Shown in pieces: positions 48,193 through 64,000 of a stretch of 64,000 bases of DNA. The first letter of the stretch is position 1. Every line of letters begins with the position of its first letter. Below the pieces are notes generated by a model. It saw only the letters and a program-made list of their open reading frames with translations. It did no database searches and had not been told where the DNA came from. The stretch is from Acanthaster planci (taxonomy: Eukaryota > Echinodermata > Asteroidea > Valvatida > Acanthasteridae): positions 54,341-118,340 of the forward strand of contig NW_019091478.1 in NCBI RefSeq assembly GCF_001949145.1, in the 5' to 3' direction. A program made the translations under genes and the position numbers.

Positions 48193-48661
48193 AGATGTAA
48201 AAATGTAGAAAATGCACAAGCTTACATGTACATCACATAGTGTGGGCTTTCTGTGGGTGGTATTCCAGTTGTGCAAGCCAGAAGACAGTATTTTGGAGAG
48301 GATTAATCTAATATCTTATTTTCAAATTCTGAGTGGGAAAAAATGTGTCGGTGGACTGCATTCTCCCATTTGTTCCTTTCATAGTTGACGACTTGTGACC
48401 TTAAGAGATGACGCCGAAGTCGATGATCTTGATCACTATCTAATATAAAATAACAATCAACCATTTTCCGACCACTGTTGGTACATGTATTTGTCTGACC
48501 AGAGGTAGATTTTAGACAAAATGTTCGAAGACAAAAAAATATAGAGGTAAAATTCCCTTAAGCAAAATCCTGTTGGTGGCTTTACTTTTTTAATTTTTTT
48601 GTGGTGCATGTAGCATTTAAACTAGGACAATGTGGGCTTTTCTGTGACCTTGGCGTATGCA

Positions 48662-48953
48662 CTGTGCAAAGATCGTATAGCGCCGCGGTGCAAGATAGCG
48701 AACTTCACCGTAAATACGCGTAAAACGTTGTAATCGCATAGGCGCCATTTGAGCAAGCGATACGCCTGCGCAATGCACATTAATGCACTGGCGGAGGCGC
48801 CGCGGCAGGCATGTGCACCTGGTGAGCCTGCACCCAAGCATTACCATAAACTGCACAGGCATATCGCTTGCTCAAATGGCGCCCATGGTAATCACATCTT
48901 TTGGGCAGAGTTATCCATCTTGCGCCTTGGGCGCTATACGATCTTTGGCACTT
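48662..48953. mobile_element. GC-rich fold-back element with ~130-base arms
   Basis: Strongly matching inverted segments lie near both ends (AAAGATCGTATAGCGCC and its complement) and inside (GGCGCCATTTGAGCAAGCGA and its complement). A less conserved centre runs across about 48785-48835. The element is clearly GC-richer than its surroundings. No open frame of note; the apparent frames on the two strands mirror each other because of the palindrome. Confidence 0.8.
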
Positions 48954-49035
48954 TGTGTCTTGAAGGCTATCTTACATATATTCTGTGACTCTGTCTGCCA
49001 ACTCTAGAGTTTCAGGCTGCATCCGAATCTGTTGT

Positions 49036-49112
49036 CTAGAGCTAGGTCTAGGTCTTCGCTCCATTGGAAATGCGGGGAAACGCGTAGACAGTAGACCTAG
49101 CCGTAGCTCTGA
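49036..49112. repeat. imperfect inverted repeat around CTAGGTCTA
   Basis: AGAGCTAGGTCTAGGTCTT on the left is mirrored by GTAGACCTAGCCGTAGCTCT on the right, about 40 bases apart. It is a short palindromic unit close to the larger fold-back element. Confidence 0.5.
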
Positions 49113-51834
49113 AAGCCCGTTTCGGACATAGCCTCAGTCTCAGAGCTGAAGGCGTACCATTACATGTGTGTGTGTGCAATTCGAACTTAGACAAGAGCTT
49201 ATGCTGTGGTAAAAGTGAGTGGAAGTTGGAAGTTTGAAAAATAACACACGTACATTTCTGGACTGTTGTTTGAAACTCCAATAAACTGACCAGAATTAAT
49301 CTCAGTGTGGGGGGAGGGGATAAAAAAGGGAATCCAAGGGGTGGGGGATGTGTCAGGGAAAATTTCCTCCTTGTTCATACATACATGTAGTTACAGCATA
49401 TGTACTGCATTACATTTCCTGTGTCAAGTACAAACACCCTGACAAATTCATGAAATTCTGCTTTGTTTAGTTCACACATTTTTGCTGGAATATTGCTTAA
49501 ACCTGTGAACCGAGAACTTTCTGCAAAAAGATATCCTTGTAGGAGGGAAATGCTGGCAAATGATTGTCAGAAATAGATTTGCGGTTTCCAAAAAATCTCT
49601 TTGCTGTCAGTGGACAGGAAGCAGCAATAAATTTTGATTCCCCGGTTTGTTTATAAATACCATTAGCTGTAAATTGTGCATTACAGTTGTACCTGATGTG
49701 CCCCAGTCTGGTTTCAACAGGGTATCAGAATCACCCGGTCAGTAGATACTTAATTGAGTTTCTGGCAGCTGTATCCTTAACCAGAAATATCTCCAACTCT
49801 CCCTGGAGTGACTGAGGGCCGAGTCACCATACCAGTGTGAGTCATACTCGCCTAGCCAACCATGTACATGGTATTCCTCTGTATGGATGTGTGTACACTG
49901 AAGCTGCTAACTTGAAGCCCACTGAATGATAAAACGCATCTCATATTATGAAATCAAACAAAAACGATGGTTGTGATATATTGGGTGTGTAACTGTAATG
50001 TTGGGGGATGGGTGTTACAAATATAATGGTCAAATTTTAACCTTTTATTTAGTTAGTGTTTGTGTACATGGCTAACACTGCATCATACCTACATGTATGT
50101 ATCTGATCATTTGAAATCCTTTGACTAATTTATAAGCCATATCAAATTATTAGCTTGCCGACCAGCTACATGTACCTAAGGACTAAACTCAATGACAAGC
50201 CATTCAGCAGTCGTGATATGTCCGTGAGCTTCCATTGAAATCCATCCGTGTAGCTCTGTACAAGATAAGTGAGACACCAGTAATCGGCCAAGTTTCAATT
50301 GTAATCTGGTTGATCATCTGTAAGTTGAAAGCCGAGTTAATGAACATTCTCATACACAGGTAGAAATATGTGTACCTTGTATACTCTGTGGACTGCTGTG
50401 GGACTACATGCAGAAAACATAAACTTGCATATGACTGGCATCCTTGCCCTACGCGAAAGGCTAGTGTATCATTTTACAGATTCAGAACAAAATCTGTTAC
50501 CTACCTGTACATCTTAATGCTCGTAATGCTGCAGGTTCTTACGGAACTTCTCTTTTGGGGAGACATCCACTTTTAAAGTCTTTTGCTTAGACTAGGGAAA
50601 GCAAATGGAAGAAGTTTTGTGCCCAAAACACAGCATGGTTGATCATCTTCAGCAGTCCATTTTCTAGTTCACAGCAATTTCAAATAAAAATGGACGTTTT
50701 GGTGATACAAATTGGTGGCTTACATGTACAGAGTGTCTGAAGTTTTCGGTGCACTATAGCTTTAGAGTTTGTCTTTTTACTTTGTCTCAAAATAAACACT
50801 GGCTGATGGCCAGGTGCAACCATGTTTACTCCAGATATGGGGTAATCCCAGTGAAAATCCTTGGCAGTGTGCCAATAAAGCATGGTTCATTATTAAGTAT
50901 TATGTTTCCCTAAGAGCATGTATTTACATGCACTTATATTATACTTCCATGTATACGTGATTGTAAAATTTTCTGTAAGATACATCTATGTGGAATTGAA
51001 TAGATCAAGAGATGTTATACTTTTTATTGTGAGTGTACAGTACTCTACTAGTACCAACACCAGGAAGTTTAATATTACTGCATGGGGTGCACAGGGGGTG
51101 GGGTGTACCTACCTCATTTGTACATGGACATGTAATGTCAACCATGTTCAACCTGAATTCACTTGGGGAGCCAACAGAGTCAAATATCGATGTCTGTCTA
51201 GAAAGCTGACCTCTGGAACATCATCAGAATTGTGTGGTGAAAGATGAACAAGAAATGATATTCAACTTGTTGGGATATGACTGTTACGCCCGTCACTTTG
51301 AAGATCTTAGTTTTGTTAGATTTCACAGGTTAAGGGTTTTTATTCATGTACATGTTGTAGATTTCCTTGTACATGTACAAACATAACATTGCAAATATTC
51401 CAGTTTGAGTCTACTTTCTTTTTTTTTTCTATATTTTGAGAGTAATCAAGCAGCAGGATGTAGCATGCTCATTCAAGCAGAGTAAAGTAGAGGAATTCCC
51501 TCCAAAATCGTATTTAGCATGTTTTTCGAGCCGTTGTAGCAGGCCTCAACCTGAAGCTTACTATCCCACCTGACAAGTTAACTTATTATTTTTTTCCTAG
51601 CCTGCAGGAATTTTCACTTGCCCACTGGACATATTTTAGCAGAACTAACTTTAACTGGCTTTTTTTTTCAACTTCAGTATTTCAACTATTACAATTGAGT
51701 CTTCCTGTGAATTTTAAAAGCACAAATGTAGAGGATTCAAAGCTGTTACAGTTAAAAAGAACAGTTAAAAAGAACACTTAGAATCAGTTTCACAAGGTTT
51801 GTAAGATTTGAAACTTTTGCACTGGTTCTTTTGT

Positions 51835-51960
51835 AACCGGTGAGTGTTCAGTGTTGAGTCAACACTCACCTGTTCTTTTAAGAACCACACCTCGCCTCAA
51901 AGAGATTTATTCCATGGTGTACCTGCAAACCTATTTCTCATGTCTCTTCACAAGGTTTGT
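51835..51960 (+). mobile_element. Penelope-like retroelement fragment, second copy
   Basis: Its translation contains LLRTTPRLKEIYSMVYLQTY, matching the minus-strand block at about 20256-20347. A short hairpin (GAGTGTT ... AACACTC) lies at its 5' edge. The ribozyme-like core seen in the first copy is not present here. Confidence 0.5.
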
Positions 51961-52809
51961 TTTGTTCATCTTTAGAAATGTGACAAATGACAGTTTCAGA
52001 TACACACGGGTGTTTCTTTTATCGTCTGCCTGGCAAGAAAAAGAAAGCATTTTACCAGCCCGCAGCAGGTTTACCAGAATTTAATGGTGGATCTTGAGAC
52101 AGCTTTATGTCAACGTAACTTTGTACAAAAAATTGTTGCAGTCGGGTTATTACAGGAAAGTGAGAATTGTAGGTTGGGGAAAGCTGAGTAATGCTTTCCA
52201 GGAGAATAATGTAGAGGAAGGCCTGTAAACAAGTTTTTTCATATTTTTTGTTTTCATGTTTAAACGCAAACCCTGAATTTGTTTCCCTGAACTTATCTTA
52301 CTTTTATGTGTACGTATATTTTGAAATGGTCCAAATAATCAGATATGAAACAGAAAATGAACACTGTTAGTACTCACAACAACGAGCAAAACAAAAATTT
52401 TCTGATTTGACTCAAGAAATAGGCGTAGATAGAAAAAATATGTAAAAACATTAAAAGATACAAAGACATCATTCACAATCTTATGGAACAAGAATACTGA
52501 AACTGAACAACAAAGCTAAAAAATTGTCTGCACAAAAATGAATTTGAATGTCAGAAAAGGAAAAAGAAACCCGGCAAACAAACCGAACTGAAGCATCTGT
52601 GTAAATGGGAGTAAGTCTGTTGACGTCTATGAGCATATTTTTGCTGAATTTGGAAAACCTACATTAGGCACCCAAAGCACTTTGTCACAAGACGGAATAA
52701 ATTGTGTTCCCCCTCCCCTTGCAAATCTTTCCAGGCAGAAACCACATGTTGGAAGGTCGAAAACCGGTATTATATTACTTTGTAATTTTGGTGTTGGTGC
52801 CAATCCTTT

Positions 52810-53035
52810 GAATAAGCCTTTTGCAAGTTACGCAGATTTGAATAAAATCTGGTACACATTTCTTTAAATTCACGTGAGCATAACAATTAGAATTTTCCAT
52901 ACTAAAGACACTATTGCTATACCTCTTGATTCAGGGCAAGCTGTTGCTTAGTTACATACCGTAAGAGACGCCTTGCCGCTCTGTCTTTAATGGATAAAAG
53001 GAGCACAAAGGAAACAGTCCATTTCAGAGATGGCA
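52810..53035 (+). mobile_element. partial copy B of the long-arm MITE
   Basis: It matches the left half and centre of the element at 32738-33107, sharing AATAAAATCTGGTACAC, CACGTGAGCATAACAATT, GAGACGCCTTGC and CAGTCCATTTCAGAGATGG. It breaks off before the right arm, so it is truncated and cannot fold on itself. Confidence 0.8.
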
Positions 53036-53868
53036 GTCTGGCAGTTTGAATTTTACAACATAGTCACTTAGAAGTAAAAAATTTAGGTTGGCAATGCAAG
53101 CAAGGATTGTTGCCCTAAACACTAAATTCCTCTGAGAAGTTTTGAAATGTATGAGCAACTTTGCAATTATTTTTAGGACATGCATGCGTGCACCAGTGTT
53201 TGGTTTGATCATTTGTCTTTAGTTGGCAGAATCTGTGAATGAGTTACTTGTAATTTATGGTATAGTGAAACTGTCTTTCCTCCCTAATCATTGAGCATCT
53301 TATTTTCCCTCCATTTTGCCCATGGAATGTGAAATGCACTCCATATCACCTCGGGAGTCTTTACCACTAAAGGCAGGAGAATTAATCATTTGGATTCAAA
53401 TATACCAGATGTACATGTGCTTAAGTGAGAGGAGTCCATTACGTATAATATGAAATAGGAGGCCTGTAGAGAAACATAATACGCATGACTTTCCTTTACA
53501 GTGAGATACAATTACACACTCATAGTATCATAGTAGTTGTCCATTGACTCTTATTTGTTGGAATATGTGGGGTGAGTTGTTGTGAGTGAAAGCGAATCAG
53601 CAGATGTGTAATCGCGTGAGCTCGGTGCATGGTTCATGCAGTGTTAGGCTGATCCAGCCCTTTAGATGAACAAACATACCAATTGGACATGGCAGAGTGT
53701 GATATGTTTTGGTATTTAGTTTGTAGATGCCTTCAAAGTGTGTCAGATACAATTTACTTATTAATAGTCATATTCAGTTTCAGGAAAAATGACATGTACC
53801 GGTACAAGCTTTAATTCCGTACTCTCTAAATAACAGCACTTGATACATGCATTTTTACATGTACATGA

Positions 53869-54114
53869 GGGTAATTCCAGTAATTAGGGGTCCATTTTTT
53901 TCTGTGTCCCTGTCACATCTGACTTATGATTTTGTAAGTTCAGAACACATTTTCTAATTTCCAAGAGTGATGAATTAATGCAAATTACCTGCAAAACAAA
54001 TAGTAACAGTTACAAATCAATTCCGGTGATATTTCCACGTCAAATAACGAAGGTCAGATGTAATAGGGACATGAAAATGTCACACTTTTGGATCTCTAAT
54101 TTCTGGAATTACCC
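53869..54114 (+). mobile_element. ~250-bp TIR element (MITE), copy 2
   Basis: It starts GGGTAATTCCAGTAATTAGG and ends CTAATTTCTGGAATTACCC. It shares the internal GCAAATTACCTGCAAAAC and GTCAGATGTAATAGGGAC blocks with the other copies, and has the same orientation as copy 1. No coding capacity. Confidence 0.9.
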
Positions 54115-56996
54115 ATGTGTGATAAAAATAAATAAAAAATGTAACAACCTTTTTCGGGTTGCGCAATCTCACTTACAAAACGACCAACCAACAATGACAA
54201 CAATGAAGCCCAGTTACCCGGTATTTATTCCGGTTACGTTTCAGGAATCAATGTCATGGTCCAAGTCTTTCTGTTGAAGAGAGCCCTTTCCTTTCAGCAT
54301 GTACAGTACGTTACAAGCTGTCAACTATTTTTGAACTGGGTGTGGAATCAAAACAAAGCACTAACAACTGAAACAAAAACTATCAAAATGCAGTTTTCAC
54401 TATTTAAATCCACAAGAAAAGAGGTCATAGCTTCATCATCCAAATAAACCCCCTCCCCCACAACAAATTGAATCGCGGAAACCGCATGAATTTCACAGTC
54501 GGGGTTGGGATATGTTTGTTTTGGTTTGACCAGTGTACCAGTACTCAAGCTACCCAAAACTACCCCTGTATTCAGTATTATGGGATCCTTTCCCATGTGC
54601 CCCACTCTCCCTACCCACTGTGTGACCATGAAACCCTCCAGTGCAGTGTTTTGATATTCAGGTTTGTCCATGTACTGCTGCCAGTTAGGGCAGGTACATG
54701 TAATTGGGGATATGAAGACCAGTCCAAAGTTAAAACACTTCACAACTTCAAGGTTGTGACAAAGTCAGGAAATTGGCTGAAATAATTCAGGTGCATTTCA
54801 GAAGTGATACCCCATTTTTTAGTCACATCCATCCAGAGTGTGCCTGCACTTCAGAAAAAAATTTTAGAATGTCTTTTCCATAGACAAACATCTGGACAAC
54901 TTTGTTGAACAACTGCAGTTGTCTGTTGCAAAGATGAATGCAACGGGACAGTTGAAAGAACCCTAAGCTTACAAACACATGTATCCATGGCTACCTAAGT
55001 TATGTTAATTTGTTCATTAGAAAAAACCTTTACATACTTTGTTCATTAGAAAAAAATTGACATACTGGGGTACACTTTTCAATTCTGAATTTATCATTTC
55101 TCAATTTCTCCAACTTTGAAGGGAGGAACTTGGTTTAGTTTTTCTTCTTCTTTTTTTGTTTGTTTTTTATTACATATACCTTAAAATGTCAGAAAAAAGT
55201 AAAACAAATTTCTGAGAAATTGTTTTTATCCTGATTTCAGTTTTGAATCACTATGTTGTATTCTGGTCAAATTAAATATGCGGATAAAATAACTAGAACA
55301 CAGAACTAGAGCATATTCCTTTCAATTTCAAGTACAGAGTCAGACATTTTTTATTAAAGTGACTGATATTGTCACATCCTTAGTTACCCCACGGTTGTCC
55401 TTAAGCACAAGGCAACAGTTTCCCCTTTCTTTTTTTAAACTCCCAAGGGTAGAACAGAGTACATGTGTCCTTGCCTTATATGGCCAGTTTCGTGAGTCAC
55501 AAGCAGATTACGTGGTCAAAGGGGGGTATTTTAAGCTCGAGTTGAGACATTGTGATACAGCAGGCACTGGGGTCAAATTCAGATTGGGCTCGCTGTTCAG
55601 TGTGGAGTGTTGGAAAGGCTTGGACAGGATCATTTAAGGTTGAAAGCTTTGAGGAATGATTGCATGTACATGTAGTCCTTGATTTATGCTGTGGATGCAT
55701 AGGAATGTTGTTAACAGAATCCAACTTGTTGCAGTTGGAGTAATCTCTGTGGGTGTGGCTACACTAACCTGGGGGGGTTCAATGACTTCAGTAAGGGCAG
55801 TTTGGATCTGCGAAGTAGCTAAAAGTTTTCAAAGTGTTTCAGTAAATTACCTAAAGAATCGTGTTCAGGTTTTCATAGATATTTTCCATTTTTGAAATGT
55901 TCGTATGTACATGTAAGTATTCAAGCAAACTACATGTAACTGCTTGCCAAAAAATGTACATGTACCGGTACGTATATATGAAAAAGAAACCCTGCACATG
56001 TACATGTATTTTACCTGTACAGTCATGTACATTTTTATGTGCAATCTTTTTGCAAATTTCATTGAGTACACATGTGCATGCGGTACACTTGTTTACTAAG
56101 TACAAGTAACACTCTATACAGGTAGGTCTCAAATGATGCATAATTTTGTAACTGACAGTGCAAGACAGCCAAAGTTTAGAGGCTTGTGAATTTGGCAAGG
56201 ACCCTCGAGAAGCACATGCAATACTTGATGCCTACCTTGCATGACAATGCGTGATATTAGTCCACAGCATCTATTGTTATCGGATGTATTGTGTAAGGTA
56301 CAGAGCCTGTAAGTCCTGCCCCTGGCTAGTACACAAACATACATTGTACATGTAGGTATGTACTGATCCGAAGAGTCTGTGGATACTGACTTGGGGAATA
56401 GGCACCATGTATACCGGTAGGAACTTCTACGGATGCATGTTCATGTACATGTTACAGTGCATTCCTGTTGCTAACTGTTTTTTAAATTCAGATCTGCCTG
56501 GAAAACATAGCCAGATGTGTATTTTGTGAATTTACATGTATGTCCAAATCAAATGGTCAGAACTGTTCTCTTAAGTTCCCCCCCCCTTGTCTGAAGGGAT
56601 GATCATGCCATACACTTACTTGTGCTGATTGGATTAGCACAGGTAGGGTAGCTTTTCAGGTTTTCCTGTTATACTATTGTAGGTTTGCCGTGTAGGGTAC
56701 CGTATATGTGTACATTTATTTATCAGGAACTGTTTTTTACTTCATGTTGCTATTGTGATCATGTGTGTGTATCATTTCTGTACTAACCGAGCCATTTTTT
56801 CCCCACAATTGTGACAGCTAGAGATGCGAGGTCCAAAACTAACGAGATGACAGCTGATTTCCTTTCTGTCAAGCATCATAAAAATGAAAGAAAAGTTACT
56901 GTAATGGGAAACCCTTGTTACTGAATGGGTCACTTTTCAAAGGCTGTCCTGTTGACGTCATGTCGTTGTGTTTCTCTCCCTGTTCTCACAGTATGG

Positions 56997-57156
56997 TGCG
57001 CTGTTGAAACTTGAAGGTCATTGTTTTCTGACATCACTGTATGACAAACACCTCAGTGAGGGGACCTCCACTGTTGGGATAAAAGAGATACCACGAACAG
57101 TACTGGACCTTGCTCGCTCAATGGTTGGTGCCAGAAGTGGGTGGCCAGTGGCATAA
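56997..57156 (+). CDS. possible terminal or leader exon of unknown gene
   Basis: A very good acceptor (CTCTCCCTGTTCTCACAG, ending 56996) precedes 52 open codons ending in TAA at 57154-57156. The peptide contains GIKEIPRTVLDLARSM. No homologue is recognised and no upstream exon was found. As it lies 1.4 kb before the MEGF start on the same strand, it could equally belong to a non-coding 5' leader exon of that gene, for which a donor-like CAGGTGGGT exists at about 57254. Confidence 0.2.
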
Positions 57157-58515
57157 GACTGACCCGTGCTACTCTGGCCCTCAACTGATCCTTGACTTTA
57201 TAGGCAGGGAAGTTACTCTTCACAGGAGTCTCTGTTGGAAGGCCCAACTCACCAGGTGGGTGATGAACATGACCACATTGAAAGTAAAAGGCAAAAGAGG
57301 TATTATGTGTGTTCTTGATTGACCTTGTCAATTTAGAAACTTGTACGTGTATATTTTGCATGTTTTTTCTGTGCCTAATGTTGTATTTCCAGTGGCAAAA
57401 TTTACTTACTTTCATAAGTATCCAGGATGTGAGGGTTATGAGTGCTGAATATACATATAGTACATGTATACATGTGGCTGCTCAGAGCATCCCTTTTTAT
57501 AGATTTCCATCTTTTCAACTTTTGTTCTAGTTGTCATCTTGAATTGCTTTTCTAATCAGTGTTTGAATATTTTTAGAAAATCTTCCCCATCTCGAAATTG
57601 CTCTTTCTTTAACAGTTAACTGTGGTTTTGCCAAAGATAGATCTTCAATTTGAAAAAACAAATCTGGGATTCCCCCCATTTTTCAAGATGTTTGTAAAAT
57701 GCATTTTGCTCAACTATACACCCTCAAAACTGGTTTCCAAACTGGACGCTTGGGCTTTCCCATGTGTATTGGTAGGACTGATAGACAATTATTAACAGGT
57801 ACACCATACTGGTGTTATTTTGGGGGATGAAACAAAAGGTCCTGCCACCCCAGTGATTTGCACATCGTTAAACTGTTAAACTGTTTTCCCTTTGCTCTGC
57901 CTGTTGACAAATTATCTGAAGGTGAAGTCGTGGCCAAGGGCACATAAACACAGCATGCCAACTGTGTTTGTTGTTGGTTTAAGTGTCTTGTCTAGTACAT
58001 AGTACATACCTACATGTACATACCCATGTACATGTGTACACTTTGCAAAGCCCTGATATTCTCCACCTAAATATGAGGAAAGTACACCACAAGAGACACA
58101 ATGTATGGATGTAATGCATGTGTTGACTGCCACTGATAGTTTTGTCAGGGTTTAGATACTGCATGTTGACTGCTGAATCACCTGTTTCTGGGAAGGCTTC
58201 AGAGGATTAGCGATTAGTAAGACATTAAAGATGCAGTGTTACGTTTTTAGTTCAGCCATTCTGTGTCTTTTGCACCAGGGAGAGAACCAGTTTTTGAAGA
58301 CATTCATGAGTGCTGGGCAGGATCTTTAGAAACATTGGATTTGGTGATTTTTTTTTAAGTAACTATTTCATTAGAACATTGTAAAACATGGGGGAGATGA
58401 ATGGAGCTGCATTTGGTGAAATTTGGTTGACATCACGTATGCAAAACAATAAGTGTTTCTTCTTTTGGCTAACTCCAGATTCAGGAAGTGATTAGTTGCG
58501 GCCAAGGAGACAGAT

Positions 58516-63417
<4,902 letters not shown>

Positions 63418-64000
63418 GTGAGTATATTTTCTGTTTAGAAATTCTTTTACACAGAGCAGCCGATCAAGAGCTTAAATTTGACCCTCTCTGCTGAAGCGCA
63501 GAGGTTGTGGCGAAGATTGAGTTCTAGTGGTAAGGTGCGGTCTTGTTAGAAAGCAGTTGATTGGTGCATCGCGGACCGGTCCAGGATATTTTGCTGCGCA
63601 GCTGCGCTTGTCTCATTCTGTCCATTATGGTCTCCGGTTCAGAATAGCACTCCTGAAGGAAAACAGGCTCCATTACAAGTGCAGCAAATGCAATGCAATC
63701 AAACAATGACAATGCAATCAAACAATGAAACGCCACTCAATTTCTAACAGCAGCTTCTATGGTCCACTTTGTAGCATCTCGTTATAAGTGTCTTGATGTG
63801 AGATAACACGCAAGTCATCAAACTAGTCAAAGCAGATCTGAAACAGAAAGCTCCAATTCAGATTAAATTGTTTTTCCTGTATTTTACATTGAAGGCTCAA
63901 TGTTTGACTTCAGCTGAGCATGTTTATGTACATACATGTGCATGGTTCATGTTTTCCGTGTCTGATCTTTTGGCTATTTTTTTTCTAACAAGCTAGGCAG
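63418..64000. other. intron 4 of the MEGF-type gene, cut by the window end
   Basis: It begins with the donor GTGAGT at 63418. No further EGF exon is seen before 64000. It contains an exact 19-base tandem duplication at 63691-63728. Confidence 0.7.
63691..63728. repeat. exact 19-base tandem duplication
   Basis: CAATGCAATCAAACAATGA occurs twice in direct succession without mismatch, which suggests a recent local duplication. Confidence 0.8.

Larger units (their letters stand above)
46402..58478. other. 12-kb gene-poor region rich in mobile-element debris
   Basis: No gene with consistent splicing was found. It holds two copies of a roughly 250-bp TIR element (47934-48192, 53869-54114), a GC-rich fold-back (48662-48953), a Penelope-like fragment (51835-51960), a partial long-arm MITE (52810-53035) and many TACATGTA stretches. 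A possible exon at 56997-57156 is listed separately. Part of the right end may be promoter and 5' leader of the MEGF gene. Confidence 0.5.

Noticed and set aside
48617-49007. Several overlapping frames of 70-80 codons on both strands
   Set aside because: All are produced by the GC-rich fold-back palindrome, whose two strands mirror each other.

Overview
The window is nuclear DNA of an intron-rich animal. Short coding exons with GT-AG borders lie in AT-rich introns and intergenic DNA full of short interspersed elements, and there is one 710-base assembly gap. Four protein families are recognisable: Rab11, a MEGF10/11-type EMI-EGF receptor, a Shisa-like adaptor and an extended SDR enzyme. Together with a very high density of the palindrome TACATGTA, they suggest a marine invertebrate deuterostome (echinoderm, hemichordate or lancelet). 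That placement is inference; no ribosomal or mitochondrial marker is present.

Layout. 1-1412: weak traces of a + strand gene end. 5.8-22.9 kb: a complete 14-exon - strand gene for a 378-aa extended short-chain dehydrogenase/reductase, with a poly(A) signal at 5808-5813 and the assembly gap in its fourth intron. 22.85-23.56 kb: a head-to-head promoter region shared with the next gene. 23.56-25.46 kb: a 3-exon + strand gene for a 176-aa Shisa-like single-pass membrane protein. 25.5-32.0 kb: no firm gene, two small GC-richer coding-like islands. 32.07-43.98 kb: a complete 5-exon - strand Rab11 gene (217 aa). 45.59-46.40 kb: a candidate 2-exon - strand gene for a 77-aa protein I do not recognise. 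46.4-58.5 kb: mostly mobile-element debris. 58.5 kb to the end: the first four coding exons of a + strand MEGF10/11/PEAR1-type receptor, which runs off the window.

The genes are not a functional cluster. Each has its own promoter, apart from the SDR and Shisa-like genes, which may share a divergent one. The unusual content is a Tyr-to-Thr change in the SDR active-site motif, the unrecognised 77-aa gene, and a dense set of inverted-repeat elements. These include a roughly 250-bp terminal-inverted-repeat family with three copies, a 370-bp long-arm element with a partial second copy, a GC-rich fold-back element, a head-to-head SINE pair, and a Penelope-like fragment carrying a hammerhead-ribozyme-like core.

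All exon borders come from reading splice sites and frames by eye. Those of Rab11, SDR, Shisa-like and MEGF agree in phase at every junction and give uninterrupted proteins.
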